From Bathynomus jamesi (taxonomy: Eukaryota > Arthropoda > Malacostraca > Isopoda > Cirolanidae), in contig JAJOZX010000088.1 in assembly GCA_023014485.1 (NCBI GenBank), positions 735,001-799,000 of the forward strand: 64,000 nt of DNA, given 5' to 3'. The position numbers and the translations under genes were made by a program. The notes under the pieces were generated by a model that ran no database searches, was not told the origin of the DNA, and saw nothing but the letters and a program-made list of their open reading frames with translations. This document shows, in pieces, positions 1-10,864 of this stretch; the first letter of the stretch is position 1, and each line of letters opens with the position of its first letter.

Positions 1-831
1 TGACCATTCAAAAGGCTCGTTGCATCCCTTTGCTATCTTTGTTTCCATCTTAACGGAAAATTACCACCTCGTTAAACGTAAGAATTTTTTTTATCTTTAA
101 TTGTATTTATAGTTGGACATTCAACTCGGCAAGAATTGCAACAGAACTTCTAAGGTGGACGAACATAGTAGCATCGGTTACTAAAATCGGGATACATTGC
201 ATAGAACGTAGGGAAGGTGTGCCCCGGTGTGTCCTGATATCGGTAACCAATGGATACAGAATTAGATGGCAATGATGGATTTTAGACTAACAGGTTTATT
301 CGAACCTATATACCTACTTTTTCGATGAGATAGTCTATCGATATTCTAATAATCTAGGGGAACCTAACCTAACCTAACCAAGCCTAACGTAACCTAACTC
401 AACCTGATTTAATCTACAGTTACCCCCAAAAACTTGTCGATTAAATGGCAAGTTGATGAATGACGTTATCCCGTATTTATCTACTTTCATTTCAATTATT
501 TTTCTGTATTTTACAATGCCTAAATTTTTTGTTTTGAAAATTACAAGTGTGATTGATTTTGCGTGATTATAAAATGCTCATGTATAATTTTGACTATAGA
601 GATTTAGAGAAAATTTCGACTTATGATCGACGTCTTCTTGCAAACTAAACTTCTGTGGTTTATGTTTTTTGTTTAGACTTGAAGTTTAGGTGAAGAACTC
701 TGAGCACCTCTTCTGTTAAATTAAATATTTTGACTTTTGCCTCAAATTTTATTATTACTAAGTTTCAAGTTTCAATAAGAAATCATTATTAAACTTACCT
801 GAAAAGGAATCTATAAATCCATTCTGTAAAT
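1..831. other. Gene-free AT-rich stretch
   Basis: No reading frame here has recognisable protein motifs and I see no RNA gene. The stretch is AT-rich single-copy-looking sequence apart from the CCTAA run listed separately. Confidence 0.5.
359..409 (+). repeat. Degenerate CCTAA (TTAGG-type) run
   Basis: About ten imperfect CCTAA pentamers, several of them consecutive, with interruptions such as AAGCCTAACG. TTAGG is the ancestral arthropod telomere unit, so this is either a short interstitial telomere-like tract or a decayed low-complexity repeat. The same CCTAACC words occur inside the MITE cores of this window, so origin from a MITE is also possible. Confidence 0.6.
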
Positions 832-1078
832 ACAACTCCGGACCAAAAATATAGAACTGTCTCAAATGCGCTCATGACGTTCATAACACCTTCAAGTTAT
901 ACACCTTTATGAGGAATAGCGAGTATCTGTGACGTCATTATGATTAAAAGACACGTTTGTGTGCGAGTTTTGAAAAAAAAATATAGTAAAAACGTTATTA
1001 CATAGTGAAAAGTTAGTGCATTGCGAGAGTAGTATACCCGAAAAAATGTAGAGTGCAAAACAATTGCATGCATGATCA
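832..1078 (-). mobile_element. Tc1-associated terminal fragment
   Basis: Read on the minus strand, this stretch closely matches 58676-58885, the non-coding tail that follows a Tc1-like transposase there. Shared landmarks include GACGTCA, CCTCATAAA, GAGCGCATTTGAGA and CGGAGTTGTA. Its 1025-1075 end (GTAGTATACCCG, TGTAGAGTGCAAA) also matches the flank of the other Tc1 copy near 50640-50690. It is probably the terminal part of a Tc1 element without its coding region. I did not find a clean inverted repeat or TA duplication. Confidence 0.55.
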
Positions 1079-1079
1079 A

Positions 1080-1290
1080 TGATGCAAGGGGGTAGGGGAG
1101 AGAGGGGAGGGGGGTTAGACCTTCCAAGGGGGGTATGCAACAAGGGGGGATTGGGTTTAGTCCCCCAAGAGGCATGAAGGGGGAGAGGGGGTTGAAGCGG
1201 GCCCAGGCGAAATACCCCCCCCAAAGGGTTATCCTAACCTAAGAAGGTTGAGAGAAAAGAGAGAGAGAGAGGAGAGAAGATGTTCTTGCT
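1080..1290. repeat. G/purine-rich tract with many G-runs
   Basis: A roughly 200-bp island of strong strand asymmetry: many runs of four to six G on the plus strand, a C-run near 1215, then a GA-rich stretch (1248-1280). Spacing of the G-runs would permit G-quadruplexes. Open frames in both directions are low-complexity proline/glycine readings and are not credible genes. Confidence 0.6.
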
Positions 1291-1396
1291 GGCATGGCTC
1301 ATCACATAATGAAGATCTTGACAGCCATCCTGGTCGGCTTTAGCATCACAAGCAGTTGGCTTAGAAGCATAATCAGCCATTCGTCTTGGAAATATA

Positions 1397-1434
<38 letters not shown>

Positions 1435-1582
1435 GTAATAAAGAGAGGAGAAGAGAAGCTGTTTTCGCTAGCATGGCTCGACGCATAATAAAGATCATCC
1501 ATCCTGGTCGGCTTTAGCATTAGTTGGCTTAGAAGGCGTAATCAGCCATTCGTCTTGGCAATACATATATATATTAATGGAG
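1278..1582. repeat. Two-copy tandem repeat split by TA microsatellite
   Basis: A block of about 115-120 bp is present twice, at about 1278-1390 and 1450-1560. Both copies contain GCATGGCTC, CCATCCTGGTCGGCTTTAGCAT, TTGGCTTAGAAG and AATCAGCCATTCGTCTTGG, with scattered differences and a small indel. A TA run separates the copies. It is a diverged minisatellite-like duplication with no coding signal. Confidence 0.75.
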
Positions 1583-1663
1583 ATGCAGCCCAGCCTGGAG
1601 AGAGTGCAAGAATGTAGAGGGACTGTCACAGCCAATCGTATATGGCAAACACAGTTGTTTCGG

Positions 1664-1709
1664 AAGAATTAAAACGCACACTGTATCGTTATATATATAT
1701 ATATATATA

Positions 1710-1745
<36 letters not shown>

Positions 1746-1930
1746 ACATCAACCCAGTTATTTCAGAAGAATCACTCAAAAACAGCAAAGCACACACACT
1801 TCGTATATAACTTAATCAGATGCACGTAAAGAAGTATTAAAACGCACACTGTATCGTTTATATAACTCCATCAACGCAGTTATTTCAGAAAAATTGCTCA
1901 AAAACAGCATGTATCGTTTATATATATATA

Positions 1931-1961
<31 letters not shown>

Positions 1962-2035
1962 ATAAAGCACAACTTCATCATTCTGTTTATTTTCTCGAAT
2001 ATACAATAGTCGCAAAACAAATGGATTTATTTAAC
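1664..2035. repeat. Interspersed short repeats with TA/TG microsatellites
   Basis: Copies of AAAACGCACACTGTATCGTT (1671, 1839) and of a CAGTTATTTCAGAA...CTCAAAAACAGCA block (about 1755 and 1877) alternate with TA and TG runs. The last part, AATAAAGCACAAC onward (about 1961-2035), recurs near 60599 and, inverted, near 50468-50522. It is therefore a dispersed tag attached to TA microsatellites. No gene. Confidence 0.65.
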
Positions 2036-2172
2036 ATATATATATAACGTGTTATTACATTGAAAACAGGAATAATTATTGAACATATATATATTTATTC
2101 AACTCGGGAATATATATTAAATAAATATACAATCAAAAATAATATATATTAAATAAATATACAATAAAAAAT

Positions 2173-2463
2173 GGTGCTCTTCCAATATGTGCTCTACCTT
2201 AAAATTTACATTCCAATACGTGATCTACCTTAAATTATTCGGATTAGCAGCAGGTACGTTAGTTAGCCTTATAAGGCTAACTAACGAAAATATCACGACT
2301 TAACCTAACCAATCATCAAGGGCGTATAGTTGACCTAACGATTGGTTAGGTTAAGTCATGATATTTTCGTTAGTTAGCCTTATAAGGCTAGTTTCACGGT
2401 AGAGCACGTATTGGAATATGGTAGATAACAGTTTCGCGGTAGAGCACATATTGGAAGAGCACC
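2173..2463. mobile_element. Palindromic MITE, family 1 (copy a)
   Basis: The ends GGTGCTCTTCCAATATGTGC and its complement form terminal inverted repeats with a second inverted tier (GTGATCTACC). The middle is a large palindrome: GTTAGCCTTATAAGGCTAAC, ACGAAAATATCACGACTTAA and CCTAACCAAT on both arms. A 9-bp direct repeat AT(A/C)AAAAAT with one mismatch flanks it. A nearly identical copy with a clean 8-bp duplication lies at 48145-48435. It is too short to code for anything and is presumably moved by an unseen transposase. Confidence 0.85.
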
Positions 2464-2629
2464 ATCAAAAATAATATATATTAAATAAATATACAATCAA
2501 AAATAATAATACAGTTATTACAGAAGAAATTTATATACATGTTTAATATATATACATGCATCAAAAATACACACTGATATATATAAGCTTCAAAATAATA
2601 GTGCAGAATAAATCTATATGCAATACACG

Positions 2630-2712
<83 letters not shown>

Positions 2713-2778
2713 CGCACTTATATCTAAGCTTCAAAAATAATAGTGCAAAAGAAATCTATATATAATGCACGTTTAATG

Positions 2779-2804
<26 letters not shown>
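2464..2804. repeat. TA microsatellite and recurrent flanking module
   Basis: Long TA runs (2634-2712, 2779-2804) alternate with a module recognisable by GCATCAAAAATACAC, AAGCTTCAAAATAATAGTGC and GAAATCTATATGCAATACA. Parts of the same module recur at about 10720-10800, 11685-11760, 60690-60960 and 63240-63280. It is a dispersed microsatellite-linked repeat family into which the LTR element was probably inserted. Confidence 0.7.
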
Positions 2805-2809
<5 letters not shown>

Positions 2810-3853
2810 GTGAACCGTGAATAATTCCTATATTCCTGTACTATTTTATTCTTTCGTGTAATTCTTATATTCATTTATATAGTTCTTGTATCCATTTGTA
2901 AAATTCATGTGTTTATATGTTTCATGTATTTATATAATCCTATATATTCGTATATATTTAATTTTATATAATACCTATATTCATATGTATGTACGTGTAT
3001 GCATTCATTTTTACATAAGGACCAAAATCGCCTAACGCGAGTTGGGATACAAATTTTGATTTGCTTTCTACTTTGCCAAATAATTGGTGACTTGTTCTTT
3101 TTTTTAAATTTCTTAACCATTTTTTTTTAGATTTAGTTTAATAATCCTCCTTAAGTTCTGTAATGTTCATGTTTTGTATACATTCTCTCTTCGTTATAAA
3201 AGATGAAGTCATGTCTTGCCTAAGCATTTAATTGTAAATCTTAAACCTTTAATTTTTACTCATATGCCTATTTTAGTTTAAAGATGCATATTTCAATTTC
3301 CACTTTTAGTTAACTTGGCAGATCATGATAACATCAGATCTGAAAATACGCGGTTTAAGATAAAAATACGGCTTCATCTTCAAATATCTTGTTTATTCGT
3401 TTAAACATTACCACAGCTAAAAGATTTACTTTATTTTCAAATATTGTACAAAAATAATGCAGCCTTTTTAAGATTTAATAATAATGATGTTAGCTATTTA
3501 TGGGTATATAAACCCACAAAAATTCTTCCATGTTCATTCAGAATTAGACTCAAAGGTTGAGCACTACCCGTACATTTTAGCAGTAAATTACAGTAAGAAA
3601 AAGTCTTTATCTTCTCCTTCGAGCCTTGCTCTCTTCAGAGAACTTAGTCATTAAAATTTCCCGATACGTTATAAGAAGAATCCGGGAATCTTCAGAGAAT
3701 TTAGTAAGCCTCCCAAAATCCTCCGAGCCACTATAGAAGAACTCGGAGAGTAGTATAGAAGAAACTACTGCAAATAACAAATCCGTTGCTGCCACCTAAC
3801 TAGAACCCCCGTCGACTTCGAACCAACCCAGGCCATAGACAGAGAGGTTTACA
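2805..3853 (+). mobile_element. 5' LTR of an env-bearing LTR retroelement
   Basis: Begins TGAAAGTGAACC directly after a TA run and ends ...GGTTTACA just before a primer-binding-like site. It matches the block at 10440-11678 over most of its length, including TTCCTATATTCCT, GGACCAAAATCGCCTAACGCG, GTCATGTCTTGCCTAAGC and the AACTAGAACCCCCGTCGACTT end. The two copies differ by scattered substitutions and one replaced internal segment. Frames crossing it have no protein motifs. The exact 5' boundary is uncertain because it abuts the microsatellite. Confidence 0.8.
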
Positions 3854-3855
3854 AC

Positions 3856-3873
3856 TGGCGACCTCTGCATCCA
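3856..3873 (+). other. Probable primer-binding site
   Basis: TGGCGACCTCTGCATCC starts two bases after the LTR end. TGG followed by a tRNA-3'-complementary stretch is the expected form and position of a retroelement minus-strand primer site. The primer tRNA was not identified. Confidence 0.5.
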
Positions 3874-4638
3874 GGATTCTTCAATCTTCCAGACCCTGGA
3901 ACTAGAACCAACATCCAGTTGACCGGCGTGTCACGACATCCAGTTCGTCACATCCACCCGTGAACCGGTGTGTCACGACTCCAAGTTCTCCACGCCTAGT
4001 TTTCATCCAAGAACAAGTTTCCAGCAAGACACGTCCTCAGGACACGTCTCCAAGGATTTCGCCGTAGGAATCTTGTTAAGTACAGAGGTCTTTTTTTAAA
4101 TTAATCTCTAAACATTTGAGTATCAGTATTATTAACAATTACTAATTAGTATCAAGCCAGAATTAACAAAAACCCAGTGAACATTCCATACACCAGTGAT
4201 ACATTTCTTTTTAGTGAAACCGAGTTATTTCCACTTTTATAGTTTGTATAGTATAATTTTATTTAATGTCCAATCATAATATTACCGTACCTTCACGTAC
4301 ATTCAAGTGAAATTTTGTTTACATTTTTTTTTATTATTTTGTTTACAATCTTTGCAAATTTTCCCCTAGTTAGGCAAATTGTTGTGCATTTATTTAATGT
4401 GTATCTCTTAGATAGAGTAGTTAGGAAAACCACTCAAGTGATCATTCCATAGATTAGGATCGGTCAAGCAGACCAAATTAGAACACATTAAGAGAACCTT
4501 CACATAAGAAACGAATCCGCTCAGAATCCGAGCTTAACGGTCGACCCCCATTGCCACCAAAACGAGGCCGACCACTTCGCCCACAAACATCAGTATCCAC
4601 AAGGCCACCCCCAGCTCCGTATAATCTAAGACGTAGAA
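3874..4638 (+). other. Leader between PBS and env, without gag-pol
   Basis: This ~765-bp stretch sits where gag and pol of an LTR retroelement should be. I see no Gag, protease, reverse transcriptase or integrase motif in any frame. It is AT-rich with poly-T runs. It could be an internal deletion scar or a spliced leader (see findings). Confidence 0.55.
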
Positions 4639-5516
4639 ATGAATAAATTTGTCCCCCTTATAATTTTCCAAATTATTTACTCTTGTAGCCCTAGTATTAA
4701 AATGTTTACCGGAGTTGTTATAGAAAAGCTTGCAGAAGGTAAATTTTTGAAAGGACACGCGGACCTCTATCAATTTGCAACCCCTTGCTAGAATCAAGAT
4801 CAATCTCCTTCAGTTACAAACCCAACTGAAAACGTTTGAAAGTAAAGTTCAGGGTTCTGTTAAAAATATCCCGGTAACAGATCAGATTAGTCGCGTTCTG
4901 TTAGAAAATACATTCGAAAATATTCGAACTACATCACGCACCCTATCAGAAATATTTGCATTACCATGGATACAAAACTGGAACTCAAAACTCGGAAAAA
5001 TTTAATCAAAGAAATAAAAGGGGACTGATAGATATAGGAGGAAAAATATTCAAGGGTTTATTCGGATTAGCAACCGAAGAAGATATTAAAAGAATTGAAC
5101 TCAAATTGAATCTCTTCGCGCGAAATCGGCAATATAATGGAGACATGTTAGAACAAACTATTAGGTCACTACACGAAAACAATCGCTTCCTCCACGCCCT
5201 TTCGGACAGATTCACATACCTTGAATCCCTTTTAGCTCAATACAAAGAACACAAAAGATGTCTAGAATTAATATAAATAATTAACCTGCAAGTAACTCTA
5301 ATCGATAAATATTTACAGCAAATAATTAAGATTCATTCCAAGGTTTTGCGTGCAACCCAGCTAGCCCATACAAAAACCACTCTTTCCACACTAATACCAT
5401 GGGATACACTTCAGTCCTTGATTCACACCGCCCAGACACAATTAAAATTATCACCCGTATTCCCATTCAACCATACTAATTACCCCCAATTTCTAGAATA
5501 CACCTGGACTGTACAT
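4639..5516 (+). pseudogene. env: Env-like glycoprotein, 5' part (broken)
   Basis: An ATG at 4639 opens a hydrophobic, signal-peptide-like start. The frame then breaks near 4790 and again near 4960-5000. The most telling segment, about 5012-5060, has a furin-type site (RNKR) followed by a glycine-rich hydrophobic stretch beginning GLIDIGG. That is the layout of the baculovirus-F/errantivirus Env family at the cleavage site and fusion peptide. Downstream (5060-5270) is a helical, coiled-coil-like region. The frame is then cut at 5516 by the insertion of a DNA transposon; the 3' part resumes at 9455. In a working element this would be a membrane fusion glycoprotein. At least two frameshifts plus the insertion make this copy non-functional. 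Env assignment is by motif and layout only. Confidence 0.75.
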
Positions 5517-5852
5517 TAGGGTGGATCACTTTTCACTTTTTTTAAACAATTATAGCTGGTCAAAGTTTTTCCCATGATTTGGTTCAGTGGAAGTACACTG
5601 ACACCATTTTTACCAAAGTCGATCAATATTTAGGGGTCGCGCATCGACCTTGAAAATTTCAATTTTGGAAATTTGGCCAAATTGACAATTTTTTACTGAA
5701 TAAAGATAAATCATCAAATGACCATATTTTCTAAATCCTCTCAGTGAAAGAAATCCTCTCAGATACTTACCAAGTTGATCAGACAAGTGGTTTAGAAGTT
5801 ACACTCACCTAGAAATAACATTAAAATTTAAAATACCGTATTTGTCCCCCGT
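5517..5852 (+). repeat. Left terminal inverted repeat of the 3.9-kb transposon
   Basis: It pairs with 9113-9446 over its full length with scattered differences. Shared landmarks are TCAAAGTTTTTCCCATGATT, GTCGCGCATCGACCTTGAAA and ATACCGTATTTGTCCCC. No promoter motif was resolved, although transcription of the transposase should start within or just after it. Confidence 0.92.
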
Positions 5853-6010
5853 TATGGACGTAATCATAGCATCAGTAGCTGGCGCATCCTAAAATCCCAA
5901 TTACACACACACGCTATGTCTATGACCAATATTTTTACTAATCACAGTTTGCTTTTTACAGATCAACTGTGTGAATTGATTCTTGTTTGATAAGTCTAGA
6001 CTTTAGTACA

Positions 6011-8890
6011 ATGGATAAACTGTTAACAACCAGGAGTGGGAAGACTCTGAAAGTTACTTATTCTGGAAAAGAGAAAGCAGCAACAACAGCACCACCTTCT
6101 CTAAGGTCAGCCACGGACGTCTTCTTAATTGGTCAGCCATCTTCCTCGATCGGTGGTGCCAAATTGCCAACCACCCATCAAGTTCTCCAGTACTTCTTCT
6201 ATGCCAAGCAGGAAACTACTGACAGGAAGGGCGCCGTAAAAGACACGGTGGCCAATGTTCTGGCATTTTGGAACATGGCACGTATAAAGACGATCACGAG
6301 GCGTAACTGCGAAAGAAAACTGGAGTTACTGTGGGAAGAGTGGCGCTCGCTGCAGAAGAGCAAGATGAGAGATAGTGACGCGGGAAAAGGCAGGGAGAAG
6401 TTTTCAGAAAATCTGAACATGCTCTGGGACATCGGAGCTCCCGATGCTATTGAAGAGATACAGAAAAGTCGACTGCTCTCAGACAACAACAAACAAGAAG
6501 ATATTAAATTTTATGAGGATCAACGGGGCCTGCGCCAGGCAACAATGAGTGGGAATGATAAAGTGTTCGTTGTCAAGAGAAAACGGCAACTCTCAAGACA
6601 ACAATCTCGTGATGAGCCAGGCACCTCAAAAACGAAATTAAGAACCGAAGCTGAGAGCGACGATGAATCTATAGAAAGCAGATCATCGAGCAACTCCGAA
6701 TCACAGCTAGAACCACCATACCGACAGCCGAGAGAATCAACTGTATCAATCAGCCTTCCTCACCTCATCCTCAATGCACCGGCTGTTATTGAAGTGGCTG
6801 ATCGCTTCCGGATGTCCAATAATCAGGTGTGTATATATCAGTAATGACCTTTCCTTGACAAAGATATAATAGACGTAACGACGGAAAATTTAGTGATTAT
6901 TTTGTCACATAAAAACCATACGCATCCTTGTCAATTTCCTTTCAATTTCGCACATAGGTGGCAAGTGTCGTGGCGGCAGTCCTACGTTCGGCAGATCCGC
7001 CCGCAGACCTGGACAAATTCAGTATCTCGAAGGACACGTCTCGCCGTGGAAGAGTGGCACATCGTTGTGAAGTGTCGACAGCTGTGCAGAAATCCTTCGT
7101 ATCTCCGAGGCATGCTGTCGTCCACTGGGACAGTAAAGTAATCAAGGTCAGTTTTGCCCTCACCGTGGACGACAGTGAATTAACATACATGTTCCAGTGA
7201 CGACAGTGGATTGACATATTCCAGTGGACGATAATGGATTGGCATGTATGACATACGTTTCAGGACTCTCTTGGATCATTGGAGCACCGCCAGGCGATTC
7301 TCATCTCCGGAGCTCCCCAATGCACAGAAGGAAAGTTGCTGGCCGTTCCGACTGTTGCTGACGGCACCGGTCTGTCCCAGGCCCAGGCGACCTTTCGTGC
7401 TCTCAAAGACTGGGGATGCGAGAACAACGTGATTGGACTGTGCTTCGACACAACTTCCTCCAATACGGGGAGGGTGCAGGGTGCGGTGGTCCGGCTGGAG
7501 AACATGCTTGGTAAACCGCTCTTCCAGCTGGGCTGTCGCCATCACGTTATGGAGCTCATCGTGGGGGCAGTGGTCATCACCGCGTTTGGAAGAACCACAG
7601 CACCAACTGAACCTTTGTTCCAGTATCTGAGGAGAAGGTGAATTTCAAGTCTAAGGCGCATTTGTTTTCTACAATGATTTTTTGCCTTCAGAGCAATTGA
7701 GATATCAGCGTCCTTCTACTAATGATGTTAATAGCAGTCGAAAAGGGAAACTTCAGTCGTTTTCATGCAATATTTTCATAACTCCCCTTTCAGGTGGGAC
7801 AAGCTCGACCTCTCGACTTATCGCGAGCTGGAGATCGAGCATTTGGCGGAGGTGACGTGGCTGATGGAGCTCCGAGATGAGGCAGTCAAGTTCCTCGGCA
7901 CCGCTTCTGGTCTTGTCAGAGAAGACTACCGAGAAGTGGCGGAGATTACACTCCTGGTACTCGGGGCCCAGCCACGTCGTGGCACACACTTCATGCGCCC
8001 AGGAGCCTACCATCATGCGAGGTGGATGGCCAAGGTTGGTATTTTGAATTAGAAGTTAAATATTGTATTGCCTTCTGCAAACAGCCATTTGAAGTCCCTA
8101 CCAGAAAAAAATAAGATAAATAATTTACCATTAAACAAACTTATATGGAGTGGTATCGGTATTTATACATCACAGTGCGTATTCGTTTCAGATCATCTAC
8201 TACACGAAGCTCCTGATGTTCAGCGGTCAGCTGGAGTTCGACGACGAGCTGGTACAGAAACTTCAGAGAGGAGTACTATTTACTGCACTCCTCTACGCAG
8301 CTGCCTGGCTGGCGGCTCCTGTCGCAGCTGATGCCCCGCTGAATGACCTTGTGTTGTACCAGCGTCTTCTGCAGTACAGGGCTGTGGATCGCGAGATTGC
8401 AGAGGCTTCACTGGCAGTGATCAGGCGGCACTTGTGGTATCTGAGGCCTCAGACCGTCGTTTTCGCCCTCTGCAGTGACAAAGTGGAAGACACTGTGAAG
8501 CACGAGATGGCAAAGAAGCTGTGCCGCCTCGCTGTGCCCGAGGACTTCACGTATGACAACGTCTCGGTTGATGACACGACGCGCCTTCCGGACCTGATCG
8601 ATGAGTCATCGTGGTTCGTGTTCACAGGCCTGCAGGTGTGCGCGTCTACGTGGCTCACTCTGCCGGTGAATAAGTGGGATCAAGATAAGAACTACTGTGA
8701 TCTGAAGAATGTCATCTCGCATCTGAAAGTTACCAACGACGTGGCAGAGAGAGGGATAAAACTGATAGAAGATTACGCGAACACTGTCACAAAAGACGAG
8801 TCACAGCTGCAGGGTCTTCTTCAGCTCGTGGAAAAGAGCCGGAAAGAACTCGGTGACTTCAAGAAGTCGTCACTTGCCAAGATGACGTAG
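6011..8890 (+). CDS. Five-exon transposase, hAT-like (772 codons)
   Basis: Proposed exons are 6011-6826, 6958-7146, 7264-7637, 7794-8034 and 8192-8890. Each junction has GT..AG, and codon phase is kept across all four introns, giving 772 uninterrupted codons. The start is the ATG at 6011 (MDKLLTTRSGKTLK). Exon 1 is a charged, Ser/Glu-rich N-terminal region. Exon 3 carries CFDTTSSNTGR, a likely catalytic Asp, followed by a Cys/His motif CRHHVMEL. Exon 4 ends HHARWMAK, matching the conserved H-ARW block shared with the transposases at 15088-15591 (NHARWLTLA) and 61404-62579 (AHSRWLTTA). The exon 5 region KVTNDVAERGIKL parallels the HSQSVER and HTQAVER motifs of those two. It should cut and rejoin the element's TAGGG ends in the nucleus. 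Family name uncertain; coding potential strong. Confidence 0.85.
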
Positions 8891-9112
8891 CGCAGAGGGA
8901 AAGGGAGTTAGCAGAGAGAGTACATGGCGCACGCCTTAAGATGACGTGTGTTCTAACCACGATTCATACAGTTTTTGAACCTAGTTAGGGGCACCGGAGT
9001 AAGTGCCTTTAGTGATATCGGTAAACCGTTTTAATACAAAATACATTTGATCTTTCCTTATTCGTTTTATCTTATCCTAAAAAGCAGACAATGGCAGACA
9101 GCATATGGAGGT
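8891..9112 (+). other. Transposase 3' untranslated region
   Basis: Follows the stop at 8890 and precedes the right terminal repeat. It contains AT-rich sequence and no further coding motif. The transcript presumably ends here or in the repeat; I did not find a canonical AATAAA that I would call with confidence. Confidence 0.4.
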
Positions 9113-9446
9113 ACGGGGACAAATACGGTATTTTAAATTTTAATGCTATCTCAAGGTGAGTATAACTTCTAAACCACTTGTCCTATCAACTTGGTAAGTA
9201 TCTGAGAGGATTTCTTTCACTGAGAGGATTCAGAAAATATGGTCATTTGATGATTTATCTTTATTCAGTAAAAAATTGTCAATTTGGCCAAATTTCCAAA
9301 ATTGAAATTTTCAAGGTCGATGCGCGACCCCTAAATATTGATCGATTTTGGTAAAAATGGTGTCAGTGTACTTCCACTGAACCAAATCATGGGAAAAACT
9401 TTGACCAGCTATAATTTTTAAAAAAAGTGAAAAGTGATCCACCCTA
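9113..9446 (-). repeat. Right terminal inverted repeat of the 3.9-kb transposon
   Basis: Complement of 5517-5852. It ends AAAGTGATCCACCCTA and is followed immediately by the CTGTACAT duplication. Small indels relative to the left copy (for example in the T-run near the tip) show slight divergence. Confidence 0.92.
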
Positions 9447-9454
9447 CTGTACAT

Positions 9455-10316
9455 GGACCACGCCCCTACACATACCTCATAATTGTACCATTTTTCGATG
9501 TCCTCACTTATGACGTATATAAATTTCACCCTTTCCCAACACCCTACCAAAACAATTCTAATGTCTATCGATTGTATTACCCACGTACCACCTTACCTTT
9601 TCCTCACCAAAGATCTGTCAGCATTCTATGATGTCAGATAGCGACGTCCGGCATTGCCGATTCCCGCAAACAAATAAACAACTCGTTTTCCCTCCACTCA
9701 AACCAGTCATTCTTCCAACTACTAGGTCTTGCTTTATCGACTTAATTCGTGACCGTCATGCCCGGTATGTTCGTTTACAAAATTTCATTCCTCTAAAACC
9801 GTCCAACTCGAATTGGACCAGACATCTGGGTTTCTTTTGCGAAAGGACTACCGCTACTTCGAGTGCCGTCAAATTATTCCCTCATCACAACCTATGGTTT
9901 TCGGCTACCAATTGGCTGTTCCTTGCGTTCAAAACCTCCAAATATACAACCCTTACAAGGTTACCATTAATGACTCGTACCCCTTCTCGTCGCAAATTAA
10001 ATTTAAACCCGTTGTAGAAATCTTAAATCCCTCTATGAAACCTTTAACCATCCTGCCCGAACTCCATGCCCCTAAATGGAATGATCATTTGAGTCGTTTT
10101 AAAATTTCAGATGATAACCAGAATAACCTTTTACAAATACTACAACCTGTACCAATTTTTTCAACATCTGCCGTTAGTATCATTATTGTATGTGCTTTTA
10201 TCCTCGGTATATTTGTGGTGAAAAGACCGTTCTGGGAACAAAGGAAAACAAGAGACACCGAACAATGTGAAACTATTTATGCACGACCAAGAGCGTACGC
10301 AGACCAAGTGAACTAG
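9455..10316 (+). pseudogene. env: Env-like glycoprotein, 3' part (broken)
   Basis: Directly after the transposon the env-like reading resumes with a Tyr/Pro-rich stretch around 9470-9545, typical of this Env family's ectodomain. The frame breaks at least once near 9620-9810. The final open part (9813-10316) has a Cys-containing ectodomain, then a hydrophobic ~20-residue membrane anchor at about 10160-10222, then a short basic cytoplasmic tail ending at TAG 10314. The order ectodomain, anchor, tail fits the C-terminal half of an F-type Env. It belongs with 4639-5516 and is non-functional because of the frameshifts and the insertion. Confidence 0.75.
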
Positions 10317-10439
10317 ACTTAACCACCCGACTTATGTTGTGTATATAAATCTGTATTATAAAACCCATAGTTATCATCGAGTTAACATTAGTCAGGATGC
10401 TATATTATTGTATTAATATCATTATAGAGGATAGAGCCC
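10317..10439 (+). other. 3' end of retroelement body with polypurine-like tract
   Basis: Short non-coding stretch between the env stop and the 3' LTR. AGAGGATAGAG just upstream of the LTR start TGTAAAAATG is a plausible degenerate polypurine tract. Confidence 0.45.
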
Positions 10440-10804
10440 TGTAAAAATGAACCATGAATAATTCCTATATTCCTATACTATTTTATTCTTTCGTGTAATT
10501 CTTATATTCATTTATATAGTTCTTGTATCCATTTGTAAAATTCATGTGTTTATATGGTTCATGTATTTATATAATCTTATATATTCATATATACTTAACT
10601 TTATATAATATCTATGTATTCATTTTTACATAAGGACCAAAATCGCCTAACGCGAGTTTGAATAAACTAGAACCCCCGTCGACTTCGAACCAACCCAGGC
10701 CATAGACAGAGGGGTTAACATAGATACACGCATCAAAAATACACATTTATATATAAGCTTCAAAATAATAGTGCAGAAGAATTCTATATGCAATACATGG
10801 ATAA

Positions 10805-10864
<60 letters not shown>

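Larger units (their letters stand above)
5517..9446 (+). mobile_element. Complete TAGGG-ended DNA transposon (hAT-like)
   Basis: A 3930-bp element with terminal inverted repeats of about 335 bp. The ends are TAGGGTGGATCAC and its complement. It is flanked by a perfect 8-bp direct repeat CTGTACAT at 5509-5516 and 9447-9454. It sits inside the env-like gene, whose sequence resumes cleanly after it, so the empty site can be inferred. It encodes one spliced transposase that is open throughout. The 8-bp duplication and TAGGG ends fit hAT-type elements, but the protein is not a textbook hAT transposase, so the superfamily is tentative. Structure and coding both look intact, suggesting a recent insertion. 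Confidence 0.92.

Noticed and set aside
897..1224. Overlapping minus-strand frames of 92 and 105 codons
   Set aside because: Low-complexity Pro/Leu readings of the G-rich tract with no conserved motif.
3607..3795. Minus-strand 62-codon frame repeated at 11432-11620
   Set aside because: It is antisense to the LTR and repeats only because both LTRs are copies; no protein features.
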